DNA from: Oopsacas minuta
Taxonomy: Eukaryota > Porifera > Hexactinellida > Lyssacinosida > Leucopsacidae
Direction: 5' to 3'
DNA: 64,000 nt
NCBI GenBank assembly: GCA_024704765.1
Contig: JAKMXF010000099.1
Location: 796,419-860,418, forward strand
The position numbers and the translations under genes were made by a program. Each line of letters starts with the position of its first letter. Position 1 is the first letter of the stretch. Positions 34,540-45,800 of this stretch are shown here, in pieces. The notes beneath the pieces are model-generated. The model had not been told where the DNA came from. It made no database searches and was given only the letters and a program-made list of their open reading frames with translations.

Positions 34540-35700
34540 ATACTATTACACAATATTTCTTGGAGGCTATTTGCAACTTCTCTTTTCTTCTTCGCATGCT
34601 TCAAACGATTCTGTACTAGGATGGGGTCACTACAACATAACAACCTGACTAAAATATCTCTAACATTATCTGTGAAAGAAGTTTTTCTGCAAGATTCTCC
34701 CGATATCGCCTTACAAATTTATTGCAGGATTCTAAACATTCCTCAGAGAGATTCTGTAATCCCTTACCATTATTGTAAGCACCTATTAACTGAAACGAAT
34801 GGGCAAGTAACTTGTGCAAAGATGGAGTGATGCTCGCCCATGGGTACTCAACTAGAATAAATTCGTACGTTTCTTTGCACAATTGCATATTGTTACAGTT
34901 AATCGAGTCACCACTGTCGAGGAGTCTTAACAATTCAGATAGATTTGTCTGGATCTTCTCTAATGATATTTTACCTGAAGGATTAATGGAAGAAGTGGCC
35001 CACGTCAAAAGGTCTCTCTTATTTAAAAAGCAGTCTCGCGCAATGTTACCAGTGGTTGAAGTGCCGCTCTGGCTTGAAGGGATATTGACACTGAAGTTAC
35101 ATCTTTCCTGGAGTATAGTTCGAACCCTTTTCATGGAAGAATTTACTTTCGAGTTTGATGGTGCCCATACCTTGTGTCTTGCATCAAGATGGTATATCAA
35201 CAGCATGAACCACCTGAATACACAACGGTAAGCATGCAAAGGAGACGCAGCTATAATATCGATTTTAGAAGTTGGCTAATGCGTAATACCAACACGTTGA
35301 TTTGATGGGAGTTTCAAGTAATCTTCTTCATCAATCTCTTCAAAAAGTTGCCGAGCGTCGCTAATTAATCTGTTAATAGGGAAACCAGAACGGGCCCATT
35401 CTAAACTTTTAACTTGGCTATCCGTTGCAGTACACAGATGACTAGAAACCCCACCAGCTCCATCCAGCAATCCTGCCATCTTGGTATCAAAAAGGAACGG
35501 ACTATCTCGACCTGTGCATGGCCTCCAATATGAGATAACCCATCCTGTATGATATGGTCTGTTTGAGGATTGACTATTGTATTCATGATAAGCTTTACAC
35601 TAGAATATTCTTCTTTCAAAGCTATCAGTGTTACTGGCCTAAAGCAGAACGGAGAGTTGGGTGTGCTGTTATAGAACACGTCATTTCCAAGTGTGTCTGT
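34540..35700 (-). pseudogene. Transib/RAG1-like transposase, C-terminal part, decayed
   Basis: Minus-strand blocks in shifting frames: STPNSPFCFRPVTLIALKEE (about 35670, compare the PNS..C.P element of RAG1/Transib cores), HIGGHAQVEI, LLDGAGGVSSHLCTATDSQ with a CxxC-like zinc site partner, then SPLHAYRCVFRWFMLLIYHL (about 35240-35180), GTSTTGNIARDCF, LHKLLAHSFQLIGAYN, and LSEECLESCNKFVRRYREN (about 34715-34670), whose glutamate in ECLES lines up with the last catalytic acid of RAG1 (in NESGNK). After a frameshift at about 34690 the tail RKTSFTDNVRDILVRLL and CCSDPILVQN is typical of Transib C-termini. The N-terminal third is missing. The identification is by recognised motif order and has not been tested by a search. 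Confidence 0.65.
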
Positions 35701-37348
35701 AATTGATATTTGTGGGTGTCAACAATATATTGTGAAGGATAAGGTTACACTGCTGTGTACCTGCAAACACTAGTTAACAATGTATTGACTAGTATAAATC
35801 CTAATTCGAATTACCCGAGGTATAATCGAAAATGGAATTCACAATACAAGAGCATAAACGTTCACTAGGTAAAGTTGTTAAACTCCAGATGGATACAACT
35901 ATGTTCATTCAAAGATTAATGAAGATTGTATCTATCTTAAATGCGCTACAATCAGGCGTTGGTGCAAAGGAACAAGTAAACTAAATCGTTCGAGAACTTT
36001 ACTCACTCCGATGAATTCACATAATCATAGTGTTGATGATTATAATGCTAGGGTTTACCAGCTTAAGACAAGATGCAAAACTCTTGCTAAACATTCACAA
36101 ACGAATCTTAGGTAAGTATTCGATGATGCAACCAGAAAGAATCTATATGCAGCTAATATCTCATTTGTAGAATGCGAGTCAGTAATGTATCGCGCAAGAA
36201 AGACACTTCAATCCAAAATCCCTTCTGCCGCTGCAGAGTTCTGTGAAATGTTAGCGATTTCCACTTTTAAAGATCATTAACACAGGGAATACAAACAGGC
36301 GTAATATTCCATTCAGATAAAATGATCACATTACTCAATGAGGCAGAGAAAATCCAGTTTGATGGTACATTTCAAACTGTCCTCATTCTGCTTTATCAAG
36401 TATGGACAATATTTGTCGCTGTTGGTAGACATACGATGACTGCAATCCACTGTTTACTTACATGTAAGAGTCAAGAACTATACTCGACTATTTTGAGAGA
36501 TCTAGTGTTACATGAGTCTCAATTTCAAGCAATTGCATCCATGTCTGATTGGAAACCTGCTGTTTAGAATGCTTTTAGAGAATTTTATCCTCAAATGAAA
36601 ATATGTGGGTGCTGGTTCCACCATACGTAAAGAATTTGGGCGAAAACTCAGAAATTGGGACTGAGCCAGAGTTTGAAGAACAACACACATATCGCCAAGT
36701 TTATACGACAACTAATGGCTATTCCTATTTTCCTGCTGCTCTAATCATCCCTACTTTTACTTTGATCGAAATTCCTGCAGTATCAACTGAAGATGTGCCG
36801 ACAATAGAAAGACTTATGAAATATTTCAAGAAGCGTTGGATTCATCAAATATCCCCTGAAGAACTCTCAATACATAATATGACTATCTCTACGAACAACA
36901 GGGCAGAGATTTATCAATCCAAATTAAAGACTGGGATCAGATGCAACCATTTTCGAATATGTACTTTCGAAACAAAGCTCAATGAGATAATTCAAGACAC
37001 TGATAATGACATTTGTTGCCTGTATCAAGGAAGAGAAATTAGCAGGCAGAGATGTAAAACCGATATCAAGAATTAAGAACAAAGGATTGTTTTCAAACAA
37101 AAACTTAGTGATAGACAAATAAACCCACCGAGCTTCTTCAATCGATGAGTCACTATCGCTCCATCAAGTGAATCAGATTTTCTGAAGAGGAAGATGAAGA
37201 TGATGATCGAAACATCAAACACAGAACTTATTTGCGTAGTATGCTTTTCTCAAAGAAGTAATACGTGGGTATTCATCCCTGCAGACATGCTAGCTTTTGT
37301 GGCGATTGCAGCGAGAGGATTGTTAACGTAGGACAGAATTGCCCTATA

Positions 37349-38711
37349 CAGGGTGGTTCAAAAAAATGGAAACCCCCTTTGAAATCCCTATAGCCCTGTT
37401 ATTTTCTGATCAAAGTCAATGAAACTTTCTAATTATACAATTCTAACAATCTACTAAAAGCATTAAAAGCATAATCATTCTAATTTAAGGATAAGTGGTG
37501 ATTTATAAGATGTGCTCCATATGCCCTTCGTTCACCTCGATACATTTTTTGATCCTGATAGTGAAGTTCTGCATGACAGCTTTCAAAACAGGTCCCTCTA
37601 TTGCACTTACCTCGTCTTTGATCTTCTCTTTCAGGTGGTTTAGATCTCTCGGCTTCTCTTCATACACTTTGTTCTCAAGATAACCCCACAGATAGAAATC
37701 CGGGGACTAAGGTCTGGAGAATAGGGTGGTCACTCAATTTGGCACCGTCTGCTTACAATTCTCCTCTTGAAGGGCTACTTCAGCCATTCAATGCTGACAT
37801 TGGCGGTATGGGGTGCTGCACCGTCCTGCTGGAACCACTGTCTGTTCAAAGTCGAGTTGAATCTTCTCTGAAGCTTTATCCAAAACTTGTCAAGAACCTC
37901 AATGTATCGTCCTGAGCTCACGGTTACAGCCACTCCATTCCTCTCGAAAAAGAATGGACCAATAATCCCTCTTGAAGATATCGCAACCCATGCTGTGACC
38001 TTACATGATGGAGTGGTCTTACAGCGACTTCTGCAGGAGGCTAAGTATCCCAATATCCATTATTTTTTGAATTCACTTGACCGCTCAAGTGAAAGTGGGC
38101 CTCGTCAGTAGTCCAGAGATTCTTCAGAAATGTGTCAGACTCCTCAATCTTGTCGAGCAGAACTTTTGTCATCTCCTTTCTCCTATACTTATCAGCTTCA
38201 GAAAGCTTCTGGTGTATTTGTATCCGGTTTGGGAACATGCCCAGATCTTCGGTCATCACTCTCATCATTGTAGACCTTGATATAGCAAGGTTTGTGACCT
38301 TTTTCAGGTCGATTGTTTTGGTGACTGTTCAACTGACTCACGACCATAGCAATAACATGGGACGTGCGGAGGTCTTTCTTCCAGAATGAGTTTCTCTGTC
38401 TTACACTTCTTATTAAGGTTCTTGACAGTGCCTGTATATTGAAACTTCTCCACCATATTGAATAGGGCGGACTTGGTTGGGGCTAGTTCCGTCCCGAATC
38501 GATGTAAAAAGTTCTGTTGCGTTTTCACAAACGACTTAGTCTCTAAAAATTTCTGAACACACCATACTCGCTCTTGAGTTGTCCACTGCCTTGTTTTTGG
38601 TAAATCAGAGGTGTTAGCTAACATACTATCTTAAAATGGTATTGGGTTATAACTGAAGATGACTAAGAAGGTCAAAAGCAAAAATGGGTTTCTATTTTTT
38701 GAACTACCCTG
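37349..38711 (-). mobile_element. mariner-like element with DUF4817-type transposase
   Basis: Terminal inverted repeats CAGGGTGGTTCAAAAAAATG on the left and, read inward from the right, CAGGGTAGTTCAAAAAATAG. Flanking TA is at 37347-37348 and 38712-38713. 1363 bp. Removing the element plus one TA restores the codons of the interrupted RING finger (CPI then CRS). Confidence 0.88.
37503..38624 (-). pseudogene. mariner-like transposase (DUF4817 helix-turn-helix + DDE), decayed
   Basis: Starts near 38624 with RQWTTQERVWCVQKFLETKS and FNMVEKFQYTGTVKN (DUF4817-like helix-turn-helix). Next come a shifted block with SVEQSPKQST, then HQKLSEADKYRRKEM, LWTTDEAHFHLSGQV (first catalytic aspartate), TAWVAISSRGIIGPFFFE, RQWFQQDGAAPHTA (second aspartate), and SPDFYLWGYLENKVYE with a C-terminal tail ending at 37503. 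At least three frame changes and two stops. This architecture is common in arthropod and other invertebrate mariner-like elements. Confidence 0.82.
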
Positions 38712-38875
38712 TATGTCGCAGCAATATAGATGCCAGAAGGGAAATATTTCCTAATTGATATTCATTCATTCATTATGCTAAAAGTAAAAACCTCTAATAT
38801 ATGCAATTTATCATCATATATTTCAAACTTCAAAGTAATATAAAGAAAGGCCTAATTTCTTAAAAGTGATAATTC

Positions 38876-39162
38876 CGACAAATGCAGCTTGCCACGTGGA
38901 GTATGAGTCAATCAAACAGGTCTTGGGGAAACTGAAATATCATGTCCATCAATGAGTGATTAGTGTTGACTTAAAGATGGCTAATTTCATCCTTTGGCAG
39001 CTAGTGGCTACACAAAATATGCATGTTTCCTATATCTTTGGGATAGTCGAGACAGAAATAACCACCGGACGAGAAAGAGAAGCTCTTGAGAAAGGATATG
39101 GTAGTTGGAGAAATGATCTTAAGGATTCTAATAAATCTGACGTAATCACAATTTATTCGTAG
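38876..39162 (+). pseudogene. orphan transposon-protein fragment of an unnamed family
   Basis: Reads YESIKQVLGKLKYHVHQ, stop, VISVDLKMANFILWQL, then frame-kept but diverged residues to LEKGYGSWRNDL. The pattern Y.SIKQVL.KL.Y..HxW.I..DLK..N.LL is one I recognise from multi-copy invertebrate proteins in which it precedes GYTK..CF.C.WDSR; I know no firm superfamily name. The stop replaces a tryptophan (TGG to TGA). It overlaps the start of repeat B. Confidence 0.4.
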
Positions 39163-40790
39163 GTTCGGAGGGCTTAAGAAAGTTATAAAAACGCATAACT
39201 ATAGGCTATTACTAACCATATATTTATGCTTTGTTGTCTATTTTAAACGAAATCTCGAATTTAAGAATATCACAGGTAGCTTTCAATAGTCATCAAAGAA
39301 CAAATCATAATCAGCATATATTCAAAATCAAGTGACTATAACATTAAAAGAAATATTTTTGAAGACTTTTCCTGTCAACAGTATTGGCATACATAAAGAA
39401 TCCTTTGGTACCCTATACTAATGAATGAGCAAATAGAAAATCATAGGCGTAGGAGTAGGTCCGGTTGTGGCAGACCGTTTTTGGGCATATGTAATTTGCT
39501 GGTCCTGTTAAAAGCTGTACCATAACTTTTCTTGTTTGATGAATTATTACTTCGCACTATTGTATCCAAAGTAGGTAAATAGTTTTTAACATTGTTAATG
39601 AACACTGAATGACTGGTTTTGGTACGTTTTCAAAACAGGACATGTAATCTAGTGTTTCTACTATGAAAATACTTTATGTTTTTATTAATTACTTCCCAAT
39701 GTTAACTACACATTTATTGGACCATATAACCAAGATTTGTTTCTATTTCTATCCGGACCACTTTTTGAAGCAGTGCTACGCCACTGTAATCACACTCGTT
39801 TTAGTTTACATTGCAAATTTTCATATTAAGAGAGGTATAAGACACAACATCCGAACCTACCAAAATATCAAGAATTTTGTTAAATTATAGACTCATACTT
39901 CGTTTCCTTCTTTATCAGTCCTTGTTAAGTAGCTTCTTGCTTTTGCTTCGGGTATTATCTGTAATTGAATAATTGGATACCATTTTTAGATATTGCATGG
40001 CCTTATCCGGAAAGGTCAAAATATATTCCACAGTTGTTAATTCTTAAACTTAGCTACGAAGTTTTAGTTCAGTTTCATTTTCTATATTTTTATTCATAGC
40101 CCAAATAATGAAGAATTACATTTCCTAAGGTTATGGGTGTACATAATTGTTTTCTTTATTAATGCCTCTATTCCATGTTATGGAGCAAATGTTCGGGGAC
40201 CAGTGACCTAAGTAACATACTAAATGGGGCAGGATGGCCGCCTACTAAAATATAATACTATATATCTCACCAAGAAGGTTAACAGAAAATGTTTTGTTAT
40301 CAGATATATCCAGAAATATTTGTTTCAGAGCAGAGGTATGTATTTCTATTATGAAATATGATTTCTCATCATGTGCTTCCGCAAGAGCCTTTGTAGAAAG
40401 AAAAATGCTGCTTCTCAAACTATGTTCACACCATATTCTCATTTAGTGCTTGAACGTTGTATATAATGACAAAGGCGAGTATAATGTAAAACACTAGTTG
40501 ATAGGAATGGAATGTGAATACATTCCTGCGTTGCTAAGGGAATAGGTTTTCATTTCTTTAACTAACTAAAAAACTATGAGTGCTATGGCTCTAAATGTAT
40601 ACCAGTAGTTCAATAATAATCAATACCTATTCACTAATAACATAGTTTCTCTGCTTTTTGTCCATACGCTCTGAGATACTTTGACATTTGCTAAATAGAT
40701 AGCAGTCATATACTAAACGAGAAATGTCAAAATAACTCAAGTATCAACTGAAATCTAAAGAAATATTACAAGGGTTGTTCAATAAGTAAT
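39118..40790. repeat. large non-coding interspersed repeat, copy B (empty sites)
   Basis: Reverse-orientation copy of 17412-20445 without the Tc1 and MITE insertions. The foldback end is at about 40495-40790, where the second arm is truncated. The Merlin relic follows directly. Short open frames inside (for example 39663-39890) show no similarity to anything I know. Confidence 0.7.
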
Positions 40791-40952
40791 GATACTAATG
40801 TATCGAATTCATATTCTAGTTAATACAGCTCTAAGGCTAATATCAGATTACAAGCCTAACTTGATTGTCTAACTGCGATACAATATACTCTTTACTCTTC
40901 TAGCATATCATTCAGTATAAAGTTACATCTGTATAGACTACTTTTTTCAACA

Positions 40953-41812
40953 ATGCATTTTAGCAAGAAGGAAAACGACAAACAATTTGGTTCTTGTGGA
41001 AAAAGGAGAAGACTAGCTCATAAATTCTTCGTGAAATGCAGGATATTTTCGGTGATAAATGTCCTTCNTATTGCAGATGGAAAGGGGTGGAGGTGCCCGG
41101 AAAAGTCATGCAAGAAATTCGCTTCGATGAGGATTGGCTCATTCTTTGAAGGTGCTCATATACCGTTAACTGAGTTGGTAGAATTTCTCTATTTCTGGGC
41201 CGATAATCTGCAAACTCTGCCTTTTTACACAAGAATCTGGGGTGGGGAGAGCATACTATAACAGACTGGAAGAACTTCCTCAGAGACCTATGTGTTGAAG
41301 AATTTTTAGTCAATCCTCAACCAATTGGAGGGCCTGGGCATATTGTAGAAATAGATGAATCAAAGTTTGGACATCGAAAGTATTCAAGAGGTCGTATGCT
41401 ATCAGGTCAATGGGTATTTGGAGGAATAGATAGAGAGACAAAAGATATCTTTATGATACCTGTTCAAGACAGGTCGGCTGCAACATTAGTCCCTCTCATC
41501 CAGAGATATATTCTTCCGGGCACTACCATACTTTCTGACGAATGGGCATCGTATAATTCTATCCCCGCTGCAAGTTTTCAGCATCTCACCGTCAACCATA
41601 GTCTCAATTTTGTTGACCCTACTACAGGTGTACATACGCAAACAGTTGAGAGTACATGGGGTGGTGCGAAGAAACGGCTGAGGAATTGCATGACTACTAA
41701 CCCCATACTATTAGATACCCACTTATCTGAAGTTTGTTGGCAGAAGAAATATGGAGAAGCTAGTTTCTCCAACCTTATCATGGAAATAAGGAAACAATAT
41801 CCAGTTGTCTAA
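40953..41812 (+). pseudogene. Merlin (IS1595/ISXO2-type) transposase, copy 1
   Basis: Reads GKGWRCPEKSCKKFASMRIG (zinc-ribbon-like Cys pair), SFFEGAHIPLTELVEFLYFW, then a frameshift near 41250. It continues with TDWKNFLRDLC, HIVEIDESKFGHRKY (first catalytic aspartate), VFGGIDRETKDIFMIPVQDR, TILSDEWASYNSI (second aspartate), THTQTVEST-type residues with VESTWGGAKKRL (third acidic residue), and ends RKQYPVV at 41812. One N at 41068 and damage in the first 60 residues blur the start. The ISXO2-like DDE domain is clear. Merlin elements usually leave 8-9-bp target duplications; ends could not be fixed here. Confidence 0.85.
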
Positions 41813-42895
41813 CTGTACCATACTTCTGCTTTGGTGTTTCTTTTGTAGCAGTACTTGTTATATTGTAGATTTGTAGTTAAAGTAGTGTATAGAAAGCTTA
41901 ATACTAATTAGTTACTCCAAATATAACTACTACCCATAGTATTATATCCAGCTATGGGGTGTCATATATTTAATATTCTGCCCACTATCATAAGTAGAAA
42001 CCCATGAAAACTTTGTTTCAACATTACTAACGCACCTGGAGAGAAGCTGGATCATAACTATGCCATTAAATAGTACATGAATTGTTTCTAACATTGATAC
42101 GAACACAAACGAACGATCAAAATTGGTTTGCCTTGGCCGGAGTAATACAAGTTAAACTACCATTTTAGGAAACAGAATATATGCAAATATATGTGTCATA
42201 TCGGGAATTCCATTAACTAGGTCGAATTATCGAGGTGCCACAGTATAAAATATGAAATGAAATGTTGCATTGTATATTCAGTGTTGCAGACAGAATAATG
42301 TAATAACCTGCTTTCCTTTAAAGTAACAAGAATTACCGGCAGTGAAATACACTGAATAGCAAACAAATGAACATGAAAGAGTAGAGTAACAAGCGTGTAT
42401 AACCGCAATATCAACAGTATGCGCATTCCTATAGTAATTGTAATGTATAAATCAATACAATTTGACTATAGTGAGTAATACAATTTTCCCCATAGGATTT
42501 GGCTTAGGGAGTAAATAAAAGCATTGAAACAGTTAAAATTAGGCTAAAACCTAAAGAAATCGAGATAGTTGAACTTCTCTCAACGAGTTCTTGAACGGTG
42601 CATATAGGGATTTTTGACCACATTAAAAAAGTTGGGGGGTGTAAGATTCTGCAATTGTACCTACTGTATTAGTTATCAGGCCATCCTCACGCTCTTCCAC
42701 CGCCAGAATATTTCACGTACTAGCTCTAAGATCCCAGGAAAGTAGGGATAGCACAGAATACAAGAAGCATATAGTTATACATTCGGGGTGATGTATTTAG
42801 GAGGCAACCATAACGTCACGTCCTGTATTAGGCATCTGCATTTCTATGTATTTACAGATTTATACGAATCTATGATTTCTCACTTTGTTAGATAA
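41813..42895. other. intergenic with a dispersed repeat relative
   Basis: No gene. About 42480-42660 resembles 56420-56600 (CAATTTTCCCCATAG, CTCTCAAC, CATATAG, GATTTTT, GTTGGGGG, GTGTAA). A TATTTACAG acceptor-like tract ends at 42856, 39 bases before the ATG at 42896. Confidence 0.4.
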
Positions 42896-45800
42896 ATGAA
42901 AAAGAAGCTGATCATCCCAGCCCTGAAGCCAGCCCCTATGGCTCCAAAGAATAATGTCAATAAGATCAAGAGGCGGTATACTTTTTCCTCCTCTCCTATT
43001 CGTACCCGACTTTCTCATAGTCCCCCTGAGGTTTTCCAACCCCATCAAGCCCCATCACCTATCCCACAACCTTCCCTAAAGCTTCCTTCAGATAAAACTT
43101 TCAAAAGGTATAAGCCACCAATGGCAAAGATCTTTCATCCCAAGAAAAATCAGAAGACCAGAGAGACTATTGATAGTCAAATATACGATGGACCAGTACC
43201 TCTTCCTAAAAGAATTAAAATTCAACCCATATTCAAAAATAAGAAAAAGAAGGAGTACAAATCTTTGAGAGTAGAAGATGGTACTATGGAAGATGTTAAG
43301 GTAAGCTTGACAGAAACTTGGTCGTAGCCTCGTTGGGAAATTTGAGAAGAAAAGCTAATATAATGTTATTTATACGATGTCTTGCTACAGGTAACCTGTT
43401 AATATATTCCTGCTCATAAGCAATGGTGACCAAAGGGTCTCAAACCTGGGTATTTTGTGAACATACATTGATAGAACAAGCAAAAAATTTGTAATAGCTA
43501 GGTGATTACAAAATACAACGGGCAAGTGTACAATACCCACCCTACCAACAGGCGCGTCGGAATGGGGGGATGGGGGGTACTCATCCCGCCCATGATTTAG
43601 ACAGGGGGATAATCCCCCTCTAATTGTGAGTGAGTATTAAGTTATTTTCGAATTTATTAGAACATTCTGCCACTTTAGGAGGGATATAATTTACAATAGT
43701 TTACAGCCCAGATCGGCATTCTCGATACTTGTTTGAAAATAATAATAAACCAACTGCGATGGGGGGGTTATTTCCCCCTTCATAGTTTGTTTATACAGGG
43801 TGTTTCTCCTATTCATTCACAAAAAGAATTGCTCGAATTAAACTCGTAACCAAGTTAGATTGATAAACTTGGTCTCATGTGGTAGATATTTCTTTGACAT
43901 TTATGAAAACAAAGACATAAACGGATACAACTATACGAAATTGTTTGAGAATTAGTATGTTTAAAGTTAGAACCTTTATAATAACGTGTTTAAGCGGATA
44001 AAATAATATGGTATCTTTATTATTTTGCGATTAAGTTGCGTTATTTGTGAGATAAAGTTTTCATCTTCAGTTTTAGTTCTAGAATTGCAATTGGGGGATT
44101 GTTTTATAGACTTTGATGCAACCTTCCGAGGATGACATTACAATGACCTCCACCACTCACTTGAGACACCTACAATTTGACCTATTTCAATGATAGAACT
44201 CCACCATCTGTATTTTCCTTTGGGCATCACTCAACAATTCTATCTTTGCGTTATACAAATGTCATAAGCTCCTGAATAATATCCAAAATATTGAACCAGA
44301 TGGTTCTAAAGTTTTGAGTGATAACATGAAATTTTTGTGATAGAATTGGTGAAACACCCTGTAGTTATTTTCATATTTTCTAGTTGTATATTTGACACCT
44401 CACATATATAGTAATAATTACTACTAACAACAAAGCTTGTAAAAAGTAATTTTCCATTTGTTTCATGGCTGCTGATTACCAGCTACACTAGTAGTACTTA
44501 AGCAATAAACATACTACTGTGTATATTTTCAAAATTTAAAATGTCCATAAATACTGAACACCGTGAAAGGAAGTCTGGGAGATTGCCAAAGCTCTAATTT
44601 GTACTATATAGATTACTAAATTGAGTGTTCTTATTCATGCATTCATATCATTAAATCCCCCTTGAAATACCAGTTTCCGACGCCCTTGCCTACCAATGAG
44701 AGACTGAGCCAGGATATCCTGGTATTTTATAAGAAATAATGAATTTCACCAATCAAATCGCTATAATGGGACGCCCATCAGTCCGAAATTATGTAGCGTT
44801 TTTCGAATCGAGTTTAAACAGCTAGTCATTAGTTCGAATTTCTTTTCCGAACATGTAAGAATATTCTACAGAATTTCTGCAGCCCTGGTTGTCATCCCAG
44901 CGTTTTTACACTTCCTATTAACGTTTTCTGTAGAGTTGTACCGGGTATCCAGTTCTAATCCAATATCCAGCTATATATTTCGTGAGGTTAGTGAAAAATC
45001 TCACGGTTCGATTGTGAAATGTAAGATTTTGTGTTAGTTTTCTATGAAATACCAAGGATATGTATTTAATGTAGACACTAAATCAGTGTTTCTCTACCTT
45101 ATTCGAACTTGAGGCCTTATGTGTAATAGGCTATATAACAACCTAATTTGTCCTACAGCTCATTAGAGGAAATATTTATGGCCCGAATCAAACTTTCATA
45201 CAGTGGAGTCGCTTATGACTTTAATCATGCATTTTTAGATAGAATTTTCACACTTTCTGAGGTTGTTCTTCACGATATTTAATTCATTTTTGGAAATACG
45301 TGGTAGTAGGTTCACTAAATTCCTCAATATTATTTAAGGCCCACTTGTCAGGCGTGAATTCAACTATTGTAAACCCGCGGGGTTAAAGGTTACTAGAATT
45401 TACCTTTAAAAACAAGTTTGTTCTATGTCAGTGTAATTTTGGTGGCATACTCAATAACGTTCCGAGTCACATCAGTTGAGGGTAATCTGACACCGTCCCC
45501 AAAAAATGAATTCTCACTGAGGGCATTGTATCAGGGATATTTGTCATAAAGAAGGAATTTTTGGACTTTTCTTACTTTATTTAAGAATTTACAATTGGAT
45601 TGGTGTCAAGATTTGCCATGGGTGTTGCTCGAATATCTGACCAGCTCTGGTTGTTGGTTAGGATCTTTGGAAGCAATATTTGGTTGATTGTAGGACAAAT
45701 TAATTATTGCTTATAATTGTTGTATTTGGAATTTTTCTCACTATTTTGTACTGGTACATGCGCCAATACGAAAACCGCAGGCATTCGATACAGCCATACT

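Larger units (their letters stand above)
35850..38765 (+). pseudogene. FLYWCH-MULE-RING transposase relic, split by a mariner
   Basis: Order on the plus strand: FLYWCH-type zinc-binding domain (DGYNYVHSKINE, CIYLKCATIRRWCKGTS, HNH in SHNHSVDD; 35895-36045), a linker (DDATRKNLYAANISF, CESVMYRAR), the MULE core (IQFDGTFQTV with the first catalytic aspartate at about 36352, then SMSDWKPAV, CGCWFH, and RLMKYFKKRWIHQ with NNRAEIYQSKLK, to about 36930), and a C-terminal RING (ICVVCFSQRS, RHASFCGDCSERI, GQNCPI). The RING is interrupted at 37348 by the mariner and resumes at 38714 with CRSN. Other lesions: a stop after KPAV, a stop in CWFHHT*RIW, a frameshift near 36735 and a one-base loss near 37282. 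The same family is found at 1-426. MULE enzymes move DNA; the RING suggests ubiquitin ligase activity in intact members. Confidence 0.7.

Noticed and set aside
34396-34830. 144-residue frame on the plus strand
   Set aside because: It is antisense to the Transib-like relic, whose minus-strand motifs are recognisable.
39663-39890. Small hydrophobic protein of 75 residues
   Set aside because: It lies inside the non-coding repeat B, and no similar frame is kept in copy A.
41068-41068. Single N as a biological feature
   Set aside because: It is an unresolved base call or gap placeholder in the assembly.
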